NCBI GenBank assembly: GCA_900095095.1
Contig: FMBT01000144.1
Coordinates: forward strand, 1-28,550
Source: Fragilariopsis cylindrus CCMP1102
Taxonomy: Eukaryota; Bacillariophyta; Bacillariophyceae; Bacillariales; Bacillariaceae
Reading direction: 5' to 3'
Length of the DNA stretch: 28,550 bases
Shown here: positions 1 through 11,654 of the stretch, piece by piece
Position numbering within the stretch: the first letter of the stretch is position 1
How the letters are laid out: every line of letters starts with the position of its first letter
The notes under the pieces: model-generated
The model's database searches: none
The model's input: the letters and a program-made list of their open reading frames with translations, nothing else
Told to the model about the DNA's origin: nothing
Program-made: the position numbers and the translations under genes

Positions 1-244
1 AAGAATTCAATTCTAATGAAAATTGGGGGGCTATGATTATTTCTCTAATTTTGAGCTGCGTGATCAATTATTTCGACTCAATTGATTCTGATTCCTTCAA
101 ATCAAACTTTGACACGCAAAAAAGGCATAAAAGATTCCAACAAACACAAACAACACATCACGACTTGTTCGATTTTTGTATCACACCATGTCATTCATGT
201 TATGATTCGATTCCTCCTTATTCCTACGCTATTGTTGAAAAAAC

Positions 245-3200
245 ATGTCTGTAATAAACGAAAAGAGAGAGGAGAAAGAAAATCCAGAGGAAGCACCGTT
301 ACAAACATTAACGGCTGATACAAAAGAGGAAGCTTTGCCATCAACGCCGGTTTCATTTTTATCTGATGCCATTCGACAAAACTTCGACGACGAGCTTGTC
401 GAAGCTTGTCTATTCTACCTCAAAGGTGTTGCTGGTATACTGGGAGGAACATTCTTGTGTAATCCAGTCTACTTTATTCAGACCGTTTTTAATCTATTGA
501 GGACGATACTTGGTTTAACTCTTGGGATCGGTTTTGGAGCTGGATTGGCTAATCATGTTTTCCATCAATTACAAAAATGGCAAAGGGAATATGATCGAAA
601 ACAGCAAGAAGAATCGAAGGTAGAAGCACAATCCCGACGACGAAAGATTCTGGAACAATCAGCTGCTGGTCGACTATCGCGTCAGAAAGTATCTTTGTCA
701 ACGAGAGGAGGAATAGATGGTGGTGTTTCCTCTATGCCATCGATCGGAGACGCTGTGAGTGCAGAAGATGGAGATACCTATTTGAGCTTGATGAGCCAGG
801 CAGGTTATCCAATTCATGATCGGATTTTACGAGGACAAGTTCTAAGAAAGGATCATAAATTTTGGAACGTATATTATCGATTCACAGATACGCGGATACC
901 GATACAGCAAGGAGTCCGCATGGTAGGGGCAGAGTGGCCAGCTTTACCAAAACCAGTTACAAGAGAATTAGGACGATTCATAGAGCACGTCATGAGAGAT
1001 TATGTAAGTGGATGGTATTCATTATTTGATTCTGGGATACTTCACAGAACTGAGCAAGAGAAACGAGATGATGGCATTCCACGGGATGGTGGAGACAATG
1101 ATGAACAACATGATTCAAGTACCAGCAGGAATTCTAAAAGTTCTATTTCTGTAACAACAGTGGAGGAACAAAATCAACAACAGCAAAATGGTAATGGCAA
1201 TATAATTAGTCCAAAAAACGTACAACCCACTCGAACCTCAGTAACAACTGGCTCATCTTCTAATCTACTCCCAAAAGACCCTACTAAAGGTTCTGTACAG
1301 AACAACGAAGGAGAGGAACGTCATCGGTCAGGAGTGCCTCGCAAAATGGTATTTTCCACCTTAACTCATCGGAGAGCTCCTATGGTCGATTGCTGCTACA
1401 GAATGATGTCATCGGCTTTTGGAAATTTAGCAACACGTGCTGAGCATGTCAATTTACTCGAATTGGTCATGATCAAGTGGAGTCAAGTATTAGGACACAC
1501 AATTTCAGAATACCGAACTTTGCGAAAGGCTGCTCAGGATAAAAAGATACAACAATCACATATGAGTAGCAGTACCAGAAACAGCGATGACAGCAGCATT
1601 ACATTGCCAGTACCATCTGAAGTTGAGGTGACGAGAGAATTTCTCCTGACGGGGAAACTCCATCGTGCGGTTGTTTTTGGTCTTGATATTCCATCGTTAC
1701 TATTTGCTGACGCTACGGGCGAGGAATGTGGTCTTGGAGGAGACAACGACGACGAGGGTGGTGATGTTAGGGATCCAATACAAGTATTGGAGTCTCGTTT
1801 GTATCATTCAAATATTCTGAAAGAATGTGAACTTGATTACAATCGCGTCTTGGCTAATCGATTAATACGGACCTTGATGCCAAAATCTGAAACGAATTCA
1901 CAATGTGTTGTGGCATTAGTAACGGAGATAATAGCTGGTACTGTCTTGACACCCTTAATGAATCTATGGATACCTTCTTTTTTGAATGGCATAATTGTTA
2001 AGATGATGTCTACTCCGTCCACCGAAGAGAGTGACGGTACCGCTACTACTAGTAGCGAACCCAGCAATACCGATGATAATCATTCAAACACCGCTGCAAC
2101 AAATAATGTCGGCGACATTTCTCAGGAACCGATCGAGCCATTCACGAATGACACACATTCTTTGAAGGAGCCAGTCGATACAATTCGAAGCAATACCATT
2201 GCACAAGCTAATATGGGTATAGTAGTAGTTAATAATATAGCAGAACAAACGAACGCACAGACCCGAGAGATGGCCAACGAACCATCGACTAGATCAGACT
2301 CATCTACGATTAAACTACAGGACGCACATGGGGGCAACATATCAACAAGTTCTAGGGGAAAAGATACTGATAGTAAAGAAGATGGAAGCAATACGATAAG
2401 AATAGAATATATGATTCTGACATTGTCATCGTTGGCCCTTACGGACTTAGCAAAGTTCACGGGTTTTGAGGAATGCCGAATAGCTAGACAAAACCACGAA
2501 GAAACAGAAGTTGATTGGGACAATGCCGAATGTCAGCACTCTATTCTCAAACTAGTTTTGGTAGTCGAAACAGTATTATTAGATGGACGGTGTGCATATG
2601 CGGACACTAACTTGTTCCCAGACTTGCTGCCGGTGTTAAATGGTGATGATAATAATGAGGACGATGATGATAATAATAATATTAGTACGGTTATTCAGGA
2701 AAAAGCATCTCTTACGGAACTTCTCATGGATATGACATCGAATATGGATACTTTTGAGGAACGAATTGATGAATTCTTGACTCAAAATCCTGCAGTTCCT
2801 CGGCATGATCGAACTAGTAATGATTTTGAGCCAGGTGCAGATGAAATATCTGCCATTAGAACTCTCATCTCGACCTGGCTCCATACTGGACAATTGTTTA
2901 GAGCAATTAAATTGATTTGCAAAGCTGCTGATAGTATCTTAGTTGCATACTATGCCAATGGTGCGTTCCTGTCGATGAAAGACGATAGGGAAAGATTCGC
3001 GAGACAAATGAAAGTCCTAGATGGAGTAGATATCATGGTTGACACAATGTCTGTATTGGCAAGTCAAAGACTGGTATTGTCCGAGGCATTCGACCTATTG
3101 CCATCTATAGCAGCAGACATTTCATCGAACGATGTCAGCACACCCAAGAGCAATCCTGTAGTGAGCGATATTTCTCAGTACTATGGACGTCAATCCACAC

Positions 3201-6002
3201 CAAGATATCTTGACTTCCAACGCAATGAAGCATTCGCTGCAAGCTTAAGGGCCGAACGCGAGCGCCGCTGGCGATCCTGGCAGACCCGAAAAATGGATAA
3301 AGACATCCAATCAGTAGTACGGAAAACTGCATCACCTCGAGAAAGTGAGCTCCATTCCGAAATGCACAATTTAGCTCGACTTTTTCACAATGGAACATCC
3401 ATAATGACAATCAGAGACGCTGCCAGAAAGAGGGAGAAAATGGAGGAGTCACCCAAATCAGCTTCGGATGAAAAGGTATCGGTATCGCTTCTGACGGTAG
3501 AGATAATTTCGAGTAGGCGCCGGATTGAAGTCCCTGATGATGATTCCTCATTCTTATTGAGGGCGCAGTCGCGCCCGCTTAATCCATTAAGTATTCATCT
3601 CGATGATAGGAACCACGATATGAGTTACAAATGCTTTCTTGGCACATACGAGGAACCGGCAACACCTCAGGGGTCGTCTCGTTACAGTGGTGGTCGGTAC
3701 TTGAGGCAGTGCTTCCTACAGTACTATCCTAGTGATAGAACAGCTCTTATCGTATTACAGAAGGATGTGAGAAAATTAGACAAAAGAAAAGGAAACGGCT
3801 TAGCAAATGGATCAGGGCAAGATAAAGGAAACGATGAACTACCAGTGACTTCTTATTTTTCTCACAAGTTTTTACGACAAAGATACCTGTGCCAGAAAGT
3901 TACAGCAACTCAGAGCTTCCTCTCCAGCTCTCTCATGGAATCAACGGACTTCAATGCTTTTCCTAGGACCGGAAAAGCTCTAGATTTTGTCTACCGAATG
4001 TCGCTCTTTGATCGTCCTGTTGTTGATTTGGCGGGTAAGCGATTTAAAATTGAAGACTCAGCGAGTCGCGGAGTTCATCGGGCAGATGCGAGTAGTTTTG
4101 AAGTGAGCGACGCATCACTGACGTATGTGTTGCTCAAAATCGGGAAGGACCACGGATCAAAATCTTCAAAAGATCTGGGAGTTGGAAACGTCGAGACTGG
4201 TCCTGATGGTTATCCTGTTTTGTTTCTTAGGTTTACAAAGTCTGGGGACCAAACTGGTACGGAGCTAAAGCCTTACAGACTTTCATTCGTTCGCGCTGCT
4301 CTAATAGTGACATCAGCGAGGCAAGAAGCACAGCTCCAAAGTCTAATCGAATGTGTGAAAGCTGGCTCAGCAAAAAGTGCAACGAAAGCGCGAACAGAAG
4401 AACGACTGAGACCTATAAAGAAGATTTTGTATTTTGCAAACGATAGAGCCGATCATCATTGCCTCAATCAGGACTTGAAGATTGGTCATTTCATAGATCG
4501 AGGGCAGCTTCAAAGAAATGGCTTATTAAATTTACGCCATCCGACTTCGATATTACAGCTAGATGCCAAAGTGGAAGGATCAGCTCTAGCAAAAGAAGTT
4601 CCTATCGCCTCACTTTCGAGTAATTCTCACGCTCAAGATACAGTCATTTATAAAATTCGGTGCACTGTCTTTGTAGAGCTAGACGATCCTAATGAAGTAA
4701 CGAATGAGTTGGAACCTTATGCTTTGGACGACGGATCATATGCAACTGTATATAGAGAAGAATTCGTTGTATATCGTTCAATGAAGGAGTTTCAAATTCT
4801 TCATAAACAATTGAAGAGTCAAGTTGCATTGACAGAGTCCACAATGTCGACTGGAAATAGAATTGTTGGGGCTGCAACTGCTGCTTTAAGTACCAGTAGC
4901 CGCAGTCTGTATCGACGACGAAAACAGATTCTCATTCCCTCATTAGCACAGGCTGGAAAAATTGGATCAATGGGAATCACACAAAGATCAATCACGAAGA
5001 GAGTGGAACTTCTTGACGAGTACATCGGCTACCTGTTATCTTCCAATTCCCTATTGAAACGTTGTTCTGAGCTACTATTTTTTTAGGTGCATCCTATCCT
5101 TTCCCACCCGAAGTAACGGTTACTAAAGCAAATCTAATGTTATAGATTTGCTAGGGCGCACGGATTTCATCCGCAGTGTAGCGCTAAAGGATGGTACCGA
5201 AGGGACCAAACTGAAAGTAAAAAATTCACTCCAAACAAATTCCAGCGAAAAAGCGAACTTCATCTACCCGTAGAAGATCATCAGTTGAGACGATAAACGA
5301 AAATTCAGGAGAGAGAGTATCGAATCTATAAGTATGGATCCAGCCATCCTAAACAAGGTCGATCAAGTACCATTGGCCGAAGTTAGAAACCGCATCGTTG
5401 AATTGACTCGATTATCTTTTAGTTTTGAAAATGCTTCATTTGTAAGAAGTCAGATGTTGTCTGCTTTGGAAACGGCATCTTTTGTTGCAGTTGCTAAACA
5501 AAGCGATTTCCGACGAGTGTTACACGACCTACACGCTCGTAATTTGAGTGGTGATGCCATTGGAGGATGGATTCGAACTCTTCTCGACATCCTTTGGCCT
5601 GATGGTGTATGGGGAAAAGCCAAACCACTCCTTACGAAAGAAGAAGAAGATAGGTTGAGAGACGAAGCAAAGATAAAGTTACACGAAGGCTTTCCGGATC
5701 AATTTCGCAAAATTCTTGGAAAAGAATTAACAGTAGACGGACTCGAGTAAGTTATATATTCATTTGTTCATTGTTTTCTTCTGCATGCATCCTTATAGCC
5801 TACTCCATACAACTTTATCGGGATAATATCACGACTAACCAAATTTCGCGCGCTTTACAGTATGATTCACGAGATGCTACAGAACAAAATCATTGTCAAA
5901 AGTCTATTCTATATGTTACTTGATCTTCTTTGGATTGAGGTTATTCCTGAGCTAAGAGATACTTTACCATGTGCATCGGCAATCGATCTAGATCTACTTT
6001 AG
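245..6002 (+). CDS. PXA-PX-Nexin_C sorting nexin (SNX13/14/25-like), reading frame interrupted
   Basis: Large membrane-anchored sorting nexin, expected to bind phosphoinositides and act in endosomal or ER-contact traffic. Two hydrophobic segments lie at residues ~53-103. A PXA domain follows at ~234-590, starting LPKPVTRELGRF and ending in the helix around LNGIIVKMM. A long Asn/Ser/Asp-rich middle holds no RGS domain I can recognise. The PX domain runs from ~1467 (VIYKIRC) to ITKRVELLDEYIGYLL. The first frame stops at a TAG (5084-5086) just after a T7 run, where the PX end would read FLGASYPFPPE one frame back. Nexin_C is encoded at 5334-5746 and 5861-6002 (WPDGVWGKAKPLLTKEEE; MLLDLLWIEVIPEL). 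Inferred introns are 5113-5176 and 5747-5860. With three single-base restorations (T7 at 5078-5084, A5 at 5248-5252, and about 5310-5330) the model is 1,860 codons. The alternative is two genes after fission: a 1,613-residue PXA-PX protein plus a separate Nexin_C protein. Domain calls are strong; the joining is inferred. Confidence 0.85.
5127..5173 (+). repeat. Two adjacent hairpins inside a putative 64-nt intron
   Basis: A perfect 10-bp inverted repeat (agcaaatcta / tagatttgct, 6-nt loop, 5127-5152) is followed by a 5-bp stem with 3-nt loop (cggat-ttc-atccg, 5161-5173). Both fall between a TACTAA branch-like sequence (5121-5126) and the inferred 3' splice AG (5175-5176). Directly seen as pairing; the intronic role is inferred. 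Confidence 0.6.
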
Positions 6003-6223
6003 CTAGCTTTCCTTATAAACGAAATTGTTCGGTTACAAATAGGTCCAGATTTTTTAAATAATGCTATAAGATTTATTAGTGTGTATTGTGTAATCTATTA
6101 AGCAACAGCTGAGACATGTTTGCAGCTCTCTGAAACCTCGGATGATTCAACTTCATTGTCCGCATTTTGGACCTGAAAATTTCCTGTCTTCATTGTAGTC
6201 TCCTTACACGCTGCTGTCTCAAT

Positions 6224-9200
6224 TCACCTTTTGTTGACAAAGATGCTTGTATTCTTTTCTGCCTCATTTTTAATCAAATCGTCGTCACATGCCTCCAGTT
6301 GTATTACATAATGACTAACTACTTGGCGTTGGTTGTGATGATGGTGCTTTCTCCTCTTCGATTTATGTTGATGACATTATCTTTGTCATGATCCCCTTTT
6401 TGTCTTTATCTGACACGATTGCGGCATTGTATGCTTCTGGTATTGAAACAATAGGACTGATAGACATTGTACATGCAACCACATTGTGGGGCGAATCTGA
6501 GCTGCTTGAAATACTACTTCCGTTACTACCTTCCTCTCCATTCCTTTTCGATTTGTATACCTTGACATTGCGTCCAAGCATCTGATGACGAATATTAACT
6601 TTATTAAGTTTGTTATAACCACTCGCCGCAACAAGTTTTTCTATACCGACCTCAATATTATCATCTTTAGACGTTGCTGCTCGAGCACGACCTGCAGCTT
6701 CGGCTGCAGCATGATTCTTGTTGGAGTCAGAAGTGTGTTATTGTTATCTTGATCATTCTTCATCCCACTAGAATTTTGATCTTGGGTAGTAGCCTTTTCT
6801 GCAGAATTCTCAATCGATTGTTGGTTGTCTTTCTGGAAATCCAGTTGCGATAGCTGCTGAGTAGGGAGGGATAACAATGTTGTAATAGGATTCCCCACGG
6901 CATTGTGTGAATCAATACCAGAAAGTCGACTGTATGATGCATTAGTGTAAATCACGGTAAAAGGTGGACTAGCCTTTATGACCAACTTGGCAGTTTTCGT
7001 GAACGATACAGCTTTATCTAGAGTAGTTGGCTTGCCAGGGCGGAGAAGATGTTCTCCTCCTCGTCCATCATTGCTTGATTCTGACGATTCCATTTCTTGT
7101 TCCATTTGGTCTTCATATTCTCGTCGCATATTCATTCTCTTTCTCTTCTTATCCTGTATTTTCCTCTCTCTGACAGCATTTTTGTCTACGCTATCTTCTT
7201 GAGATAAAGACTTATTCGATAGACGAAGTTGAGTCTTCATATCTTGATGATGATGATGATGATGCAGCTGTCAGAAAGATTTGACGGCCCTTGAAAAGTA
7301 TTACCAATATCCGGGGCAGCAGGATTGTTTTCTGAAGGGTTGATAACCCATTTTTTGACATTTGCTTTATTGCTACTTGATATGCCCAGATCTCAACACT
7401 ATTATCTTTCTCTCTATTGTTTTCAGCGTTGTGGTGGTGGTTGCTTTCCTTTATTATCCATCAATTCTTCACCACTACCACCTTTGCCATTATCGTTTCC
7501 ACTACCTGAAGAACCATTTCCGTTAGATGATGTCCCTCCCTCTAGATCGTTGCCACTACCTGAACTCCCTCCTCGATTTGAATTTGAACCGCTCCCGGTG
7601 TTATTTCCGCCACTACCAGAACCTGATGTTGACATACCATTGATGTTACTTGCTCCACTACTTCCGTTACCAGTACGAGCCGATGAGGAATATTCTGAGA
7701 CCATTGCGGTCATCCCATTATATCGTTGCTGAGGATCTGCATTAGGAATTTCAGGATTCCTTGCCTCTTGTTGCTGTTGGGCTACCTCCATAGCAAAAAG
7801 TACTTGTTGTCGTTGCTGTTGCAGCTGCTGGGCTACCTCCATAGCAGCCTGGTCGTTATCATTATTTTCATTCATATCTACATCCTGATTACCCAGTGGT
7901 AACGATTCTTCCACCTTTTGTTGGTGGACGTCTTCAGGGCGTTGCTGCTGCTGCTGCTGTTGTTGTATCTGCTCATCTTCCTCATCAATTTTCGATTCCT
8001 CTTCTAATGATTGCTTCGTCATCTGCTTTCGTTTTGAGCGTGTTAAGACAATCATCGATGAGTCATCATCCTCCTTCTTCTCCTCATCTACTTGAAGAGG
8101 GGCTGCTGCAATTGCCAACCCACCATTGTTGGCTGCTGCTACTGCTGCTACTACTAATGGTTCTTGTTGTTGGTTGAAGTTCAAAATTTCTGTAGTGAAG
8201 CAAGTAGTGGTGGTGTTGAAAAGATTTTCCTTCTGTACCGTAGAAGGTGCTGGATTAGCACCACTACTTTCCAGAGTGAGTCCATGAGAAGAAAAAAACG
8301 GACGGACGGACTGTGATAGATGATAAGGAGTTTAAGAATGTGAGAATAATGTTGGGTTTATAAAATTACAAACGGATCATACATACTGTGATTTACTACG
8401 TACCTCGAGTAGCTTCGTATACTCCTGTACTACGCATGGGAATGGCGAAGAAGCAGAAGATGATTCGTTACTATTTGGTGGAAGATTTTGTTCATTCATC
8501 ATCCCACCGTTGTCGTCATTATTATTACTGTCGATGTTACTTGTTAGAAAAGTATTACTGTTGTTGCTGTTGGCAATGATGGAATTATTGTTATTGTTTT
8601 GAGTTTGAGCAGCAAGTGAATAAAGTTGTGAAGTTTCTCCCATAAAACCAACTGTACTTAGATCGATACGTGGATCCATTGGATGTTGTATTTTTATACC
8701 ATTCCACTGCGGCATGCATGATGATGATAGTTCCCTAGCAAGCTTGGTAGTAACGCCTGATGATTGTGATAACGATTCATGTGCTATACTACCACTATTG
8801 TTATTGCGCTGATCATCAACGAAAAAGTTCTTTTCAGATGAACTAAGATCACTTTGACAGAATGATTCTTCTCTCATCGGTATCTCTCCTGCTGATGGTT
8901 GATGATGTGATCCGTTAATATTACTCCTGACACCACCGATAGTAGTACTATTACCAGCAGTGCTGTTATTGTTGTTGACCCGTCCAGCAGCAGCAGTAGC
9001 AGCAGCAGCTGATTGCTCTTGATCGTTTTCGTCATCATCATAATCGCTGTCATCGCATTCCATATTTAAATTTGTCATTTCTTTCTGAGCTATACTAATA
9101 GCTGTCGCATGATTTGGTGACTGTGACTGTGACGAAGAATCATTTGCATTGGATGAGGAATCTTCAGAAGAAGAACAGTCGGCGTTATAACCTCCACATC

Positions 9201-9453
9201 TGCCCGATCTATTAGATCCAGATCTACTACCTTTTCCCTCATCACTCTCAGTACTACTACTGGAGGATTCTTGTTCGTGCTTATTATCAGTATCTCCTTG
9301 TTGCTCTGCTCTTCTTATAGAACTACTACTATTTTTTTTAGTTGTTGTTTTCTCGACCTCATTTTCCTTCTTTCCGTTCGTTCCTTCGCGTACATCAGTG
9401 ACTCTGTTGGTATCAGTCGCCACACCTGTCTCGTCGTTCACTTCAGGGGTCAT
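6224..9453 (-). CDS. PAS-domain protein with upstream basic region, low-complexity, frame interrupted
   Basis: Probable nuclear or signalling PAS protein; its ligand is unknown. Exon 1 (9453-8404) is Ser/Asn/Asp-rich. A 93-nt intron (8403-8311, gtacgt...cacag) leads to exon 2. Exon 2 carries Gln runs, a Gly/Ser/Asn tract (about 7450-7650), a basic stretch RERKIQDKKRKRMNMRREYE (~7180-7120) and a PAS core with KASPPFTVIYTNASYSRLSG (~6985-6900). Two later blocks continue the protein: MLGRNVKVYKSK...CTMSISPIV, and a terminal HYVIQLEACDDDLIKNE reaching a TGA at 6224-6226. Those blocks lie in other frames. Joins are needed near 7430 (two bases), 7351-7356 (T6), 7270, 6735, 6393-6401 and 6375, each as missing sequence. 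Seven restored bases give 1,047 residues. The start is uncertain: the frame stays open upstream of ATG 9453 to a possible splice acceptor at 9590-9591, so an upstream exon may exist. The basic region suggests DNA binding like bZIP-PAS proteins, but I see no leucine heptads. Confidence 0.7.
7450..7650 (-). repeat. Gly/Ser/Asn low-complexity coding tract
   Basis: Short imperfect repeats of GSGNDNG/NGSSGSG type lie inside the PAS gene. The opposite strand is open over the same stretch and would encode a Pro/Leu-rich chain, an artefact of this composition. Confidence 0.6.
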
Positions 9454-10609
9454 AGTTTGTGTTGTCGTGGTATTTTTGTTACTTTTTCTTATACTAGCTC
9501 GTGTCTTTTGTCTGTTGTTATCTACTTCTGATTGTTTGTTTTGGTTCGTATTATTATTTGTAAACTTGCTTTTGTCACCTTTCTTTCCTCTGCAATAATA
9601 GAAATTGTGCCAGTCACGTTGATGTACGTGAAATACGTCGTGAGAAACGGTGAATCAAAAAAGCATTTTTTAGTGATGATGATAGATTTCCATCAGAAGA
9701 ATTATGTTTTCTAAACGCATAAGTAACTTTTGTCGCGAAGAAGGTTACGTCATTCGGTGAAAGGTGATGATTTCGATATTTCTACAAATGAAAATCGCGT
9801 ACGACCACGTCCACGTAATAGTTACTTAATGGTGTTTTTCATACGCAATTAAAAATATAAGCACAAAAAGCACTGTCAGAAAACGCATTATGAAATTGGC
9901 GAACCCTACTTACGAACCTACTTCCTCCGTGTAGCGAATAATTAGCGTGGGATTTCATTGAAAATATTTAATGGATAAAAATAGATTCTTGAGAGAGAAA
10001 AAAAATCGAAATATTAATTTTTTATAATTTTTATATCTCAAAACCGTACTATAGCGTAAATTCCATAATCAAAACTCGTAGTAATTATTCGTTAGACGGA
10101 GGAAGTATTCTCGTTCTATTCACAAAAAAGGTTCGACGGTTCTAGTACAGACGTCTGCTAACTCTGACGTTTGTTCATGTAGTAGCGCGAAAACCTTAAG
10201 TAACTGCGTAACAGCATTTTTTATGTCCTCCTGTTCGTTAAGTAAAAAATATATTCTTGATCATCAGAATGATGCATTGTATTTTTTGATTCGAGAATTT
10301 TCAGTTCTTTCCAGAATGATGTCATGTATGACTACTTTTTTGTGAACTATTGAGTTCTCTGAAGATGACATCAGATGTTGGAAGTCGCAGCTATCTCCGA
10401 CGAGCCATTTGCATCAAATCACTCATAGAGTAATTACATCTTATAGCAAGCAAAGCATGACCTTACACAACAAGTCTACAGTAGTCAAATATTATTACTG
10501 TACCATCGAATCAAGAAAAGCTAATCCATTAATCATACATTTAGTATTAATTTAGTAGTTGAGAAGTGAAGTGAAACTACCGGCGGTATTTAATGAAATA
10601 AGGGGAAAA
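9454..10609. other. Divergent intergenic region between PAS gene and acidic-protein gene
   Basis: About 1.15 kb separates two genes pointing away from each other, so it should contain both promoters. On the minus strand the 9454-9589 part stays open in frame with the PAS gene (Lys/Asn/Thr-rich) behind a TTGCAG acceptor-like site, so it may be exon. The middle holds the inverted-repeat element at 9919-10107. No convincing TATA box or initiator could be assigned. Confidence 0.5.
9919..10107. mobile_element. Stowaway-like MITE (Tc1/mariner type), 189 bp
   Basis: Terminal inverted repeats of 26 bp match at 24 positions (9919-9944 against 10082-10107). Each outer end is TA followed inward by CTTCCTCCGT, close to the plant Stowaway terminal consensus CTCCCTCCGT with its TA target duplication. 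The interior is AT-rich and partly self-complementary (a TTGAGA-type block recurs inverted near the centre), so the element could fold as one long imperfect hairpin. It has no coding capacity and would need a transposase from elsewhere. The structure is directly seen; the superfamily comes from the terminal motif. Confidence 0.7.
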
Positions 10610-11654
10610 ATGGTGAAGATGAATTATAATAATAACGGTATGTCAATGGAAGGTGCATATGATGAGGCAATCGAGGTTGCTGCACGAAGAATTCATCTCG
10701 CAATTCGTCCTACTCAATATGAAACAACTATTACTACTAGTATGAATGCTAGTAACAGTAGCAGTAGCCTAAGCGAAAATAATGACAGTACAGCAGGTGG
10801 GAAACAAGAAGAAGAAGCAGATAGTACGAGTAGTGATGATAATGACAGCAGCAAACAGCAAGCCCTTGATGATGCAAATAATAGTATCAACGACGACAGT
10901 TACGATAGTAATGATGATGATTTGGAGGATGAGGATATCGAAAGTACTATACAATTTCTTCAAGAAAAGATATTAATTTTAAAGAAGGTTGAAGCTAGAA
11001 GAAAAAATGAAGAAGCATATATCGCATGCAATGCACATGAAATCATGAATGGTCGTGAACCATCTCATACTAATCATGTCAAATCTTCTTCGGTTTGGTC
11101 AGAGGCGAAAGATCTTCTTGAGGAATACAAAATTGGGGTAGGAGGGCAAGGTGAAGTGGCAGAGGATGATGAAGGGGAACAACAGAAGAGATCATTATCA
11201 CCACCACCACACACAACGACAAGAACAACCCTCATCGTCGTCGTCAAACAACAACTATAATAGTATCTTATCGTCAGCACAAAACTTCCTCCCCAGGTCA
11301 TTACAAACTGCAACTGATGAACCAAAAAATAAACGTCTCAAGATTGATCTGAGTTTCGTCAAACTTATTTCATCGACGAGGTTCGATGTTGAGGCATCTA
11401 CAGATCTTGTTGGCGGAACAACAACAACAACATCAATGCCGCCGCCACTGCCTACCGTTTCTTTACGTACAAGTAGTAATAATCTACAAAGCTACGACAC
11501 ATGCTGTAACATTTCACCTAATATACGATGTCAACAAGCAAGTGATATGCAATTCGCTACAGATTCTAGACGTTGGATATCACAAGATGCTCTCCAACAG
11601 ATCTCAATTACAACGAATACTGCTATCGCCAAGCATCGTTTTTCCTTGATATAA
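10610..11654 (+). CDS. Unrecognised acidic Ser/Asp/Asn-rich protein, frame interrupted
   Basis: I do not recognise this gene. The ATG at 10610 opens MVKMNYNNNGMSMEGAYDEA. The frame is open upstream to 10559 but has no ATG there. Residues ~40-120 are Ser/Asp/Glu-rich, with a predicted helix around DIESTIQFLQEKILILKKVE. The frame ends at 11258-11260 in Val/Gln, while a neighbouring frame carries His and Ser runs, then a plausible nuclear-localisation-like PKNKRLKIDLSF and a C terminus ending RWISQDALQQISITTNTA. A two-base shortfall somewhere in the CAC/TCG repeats at 11180-11250 would join them (348 residues). A short intron or two separate genes are alternatives. An AATAAA (11658-11663) lies just after the stop. 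Confidence 0.5.

Noticed and set aside
1-244. Small plus-strand open frames before the sorting nexin
   Set aside because: They overlap the start of the large gene in other frames and show no conserved features.
5084-5086. Programmed -1 frameshift at the T7 run
   Set aside because: There is no proper X-XXY-YYZ site in frame (the first base is A), and many other breaks without slippery sites share the same sign, so missing bases explain it better.
7325-7732. Plus-strand Pro/Leu-rich open frame
   Set aside because: It is the complement of the Gly/Ser/Asn repeats of the PAS gene; repeat composition keeps the opposite strand open.
10128-10142. tRNA B-box-like sequence (ggttcgacggttc)
   Set aside because: It lacks the invariant spacing and a matching A box or cloverleaf stems around it.
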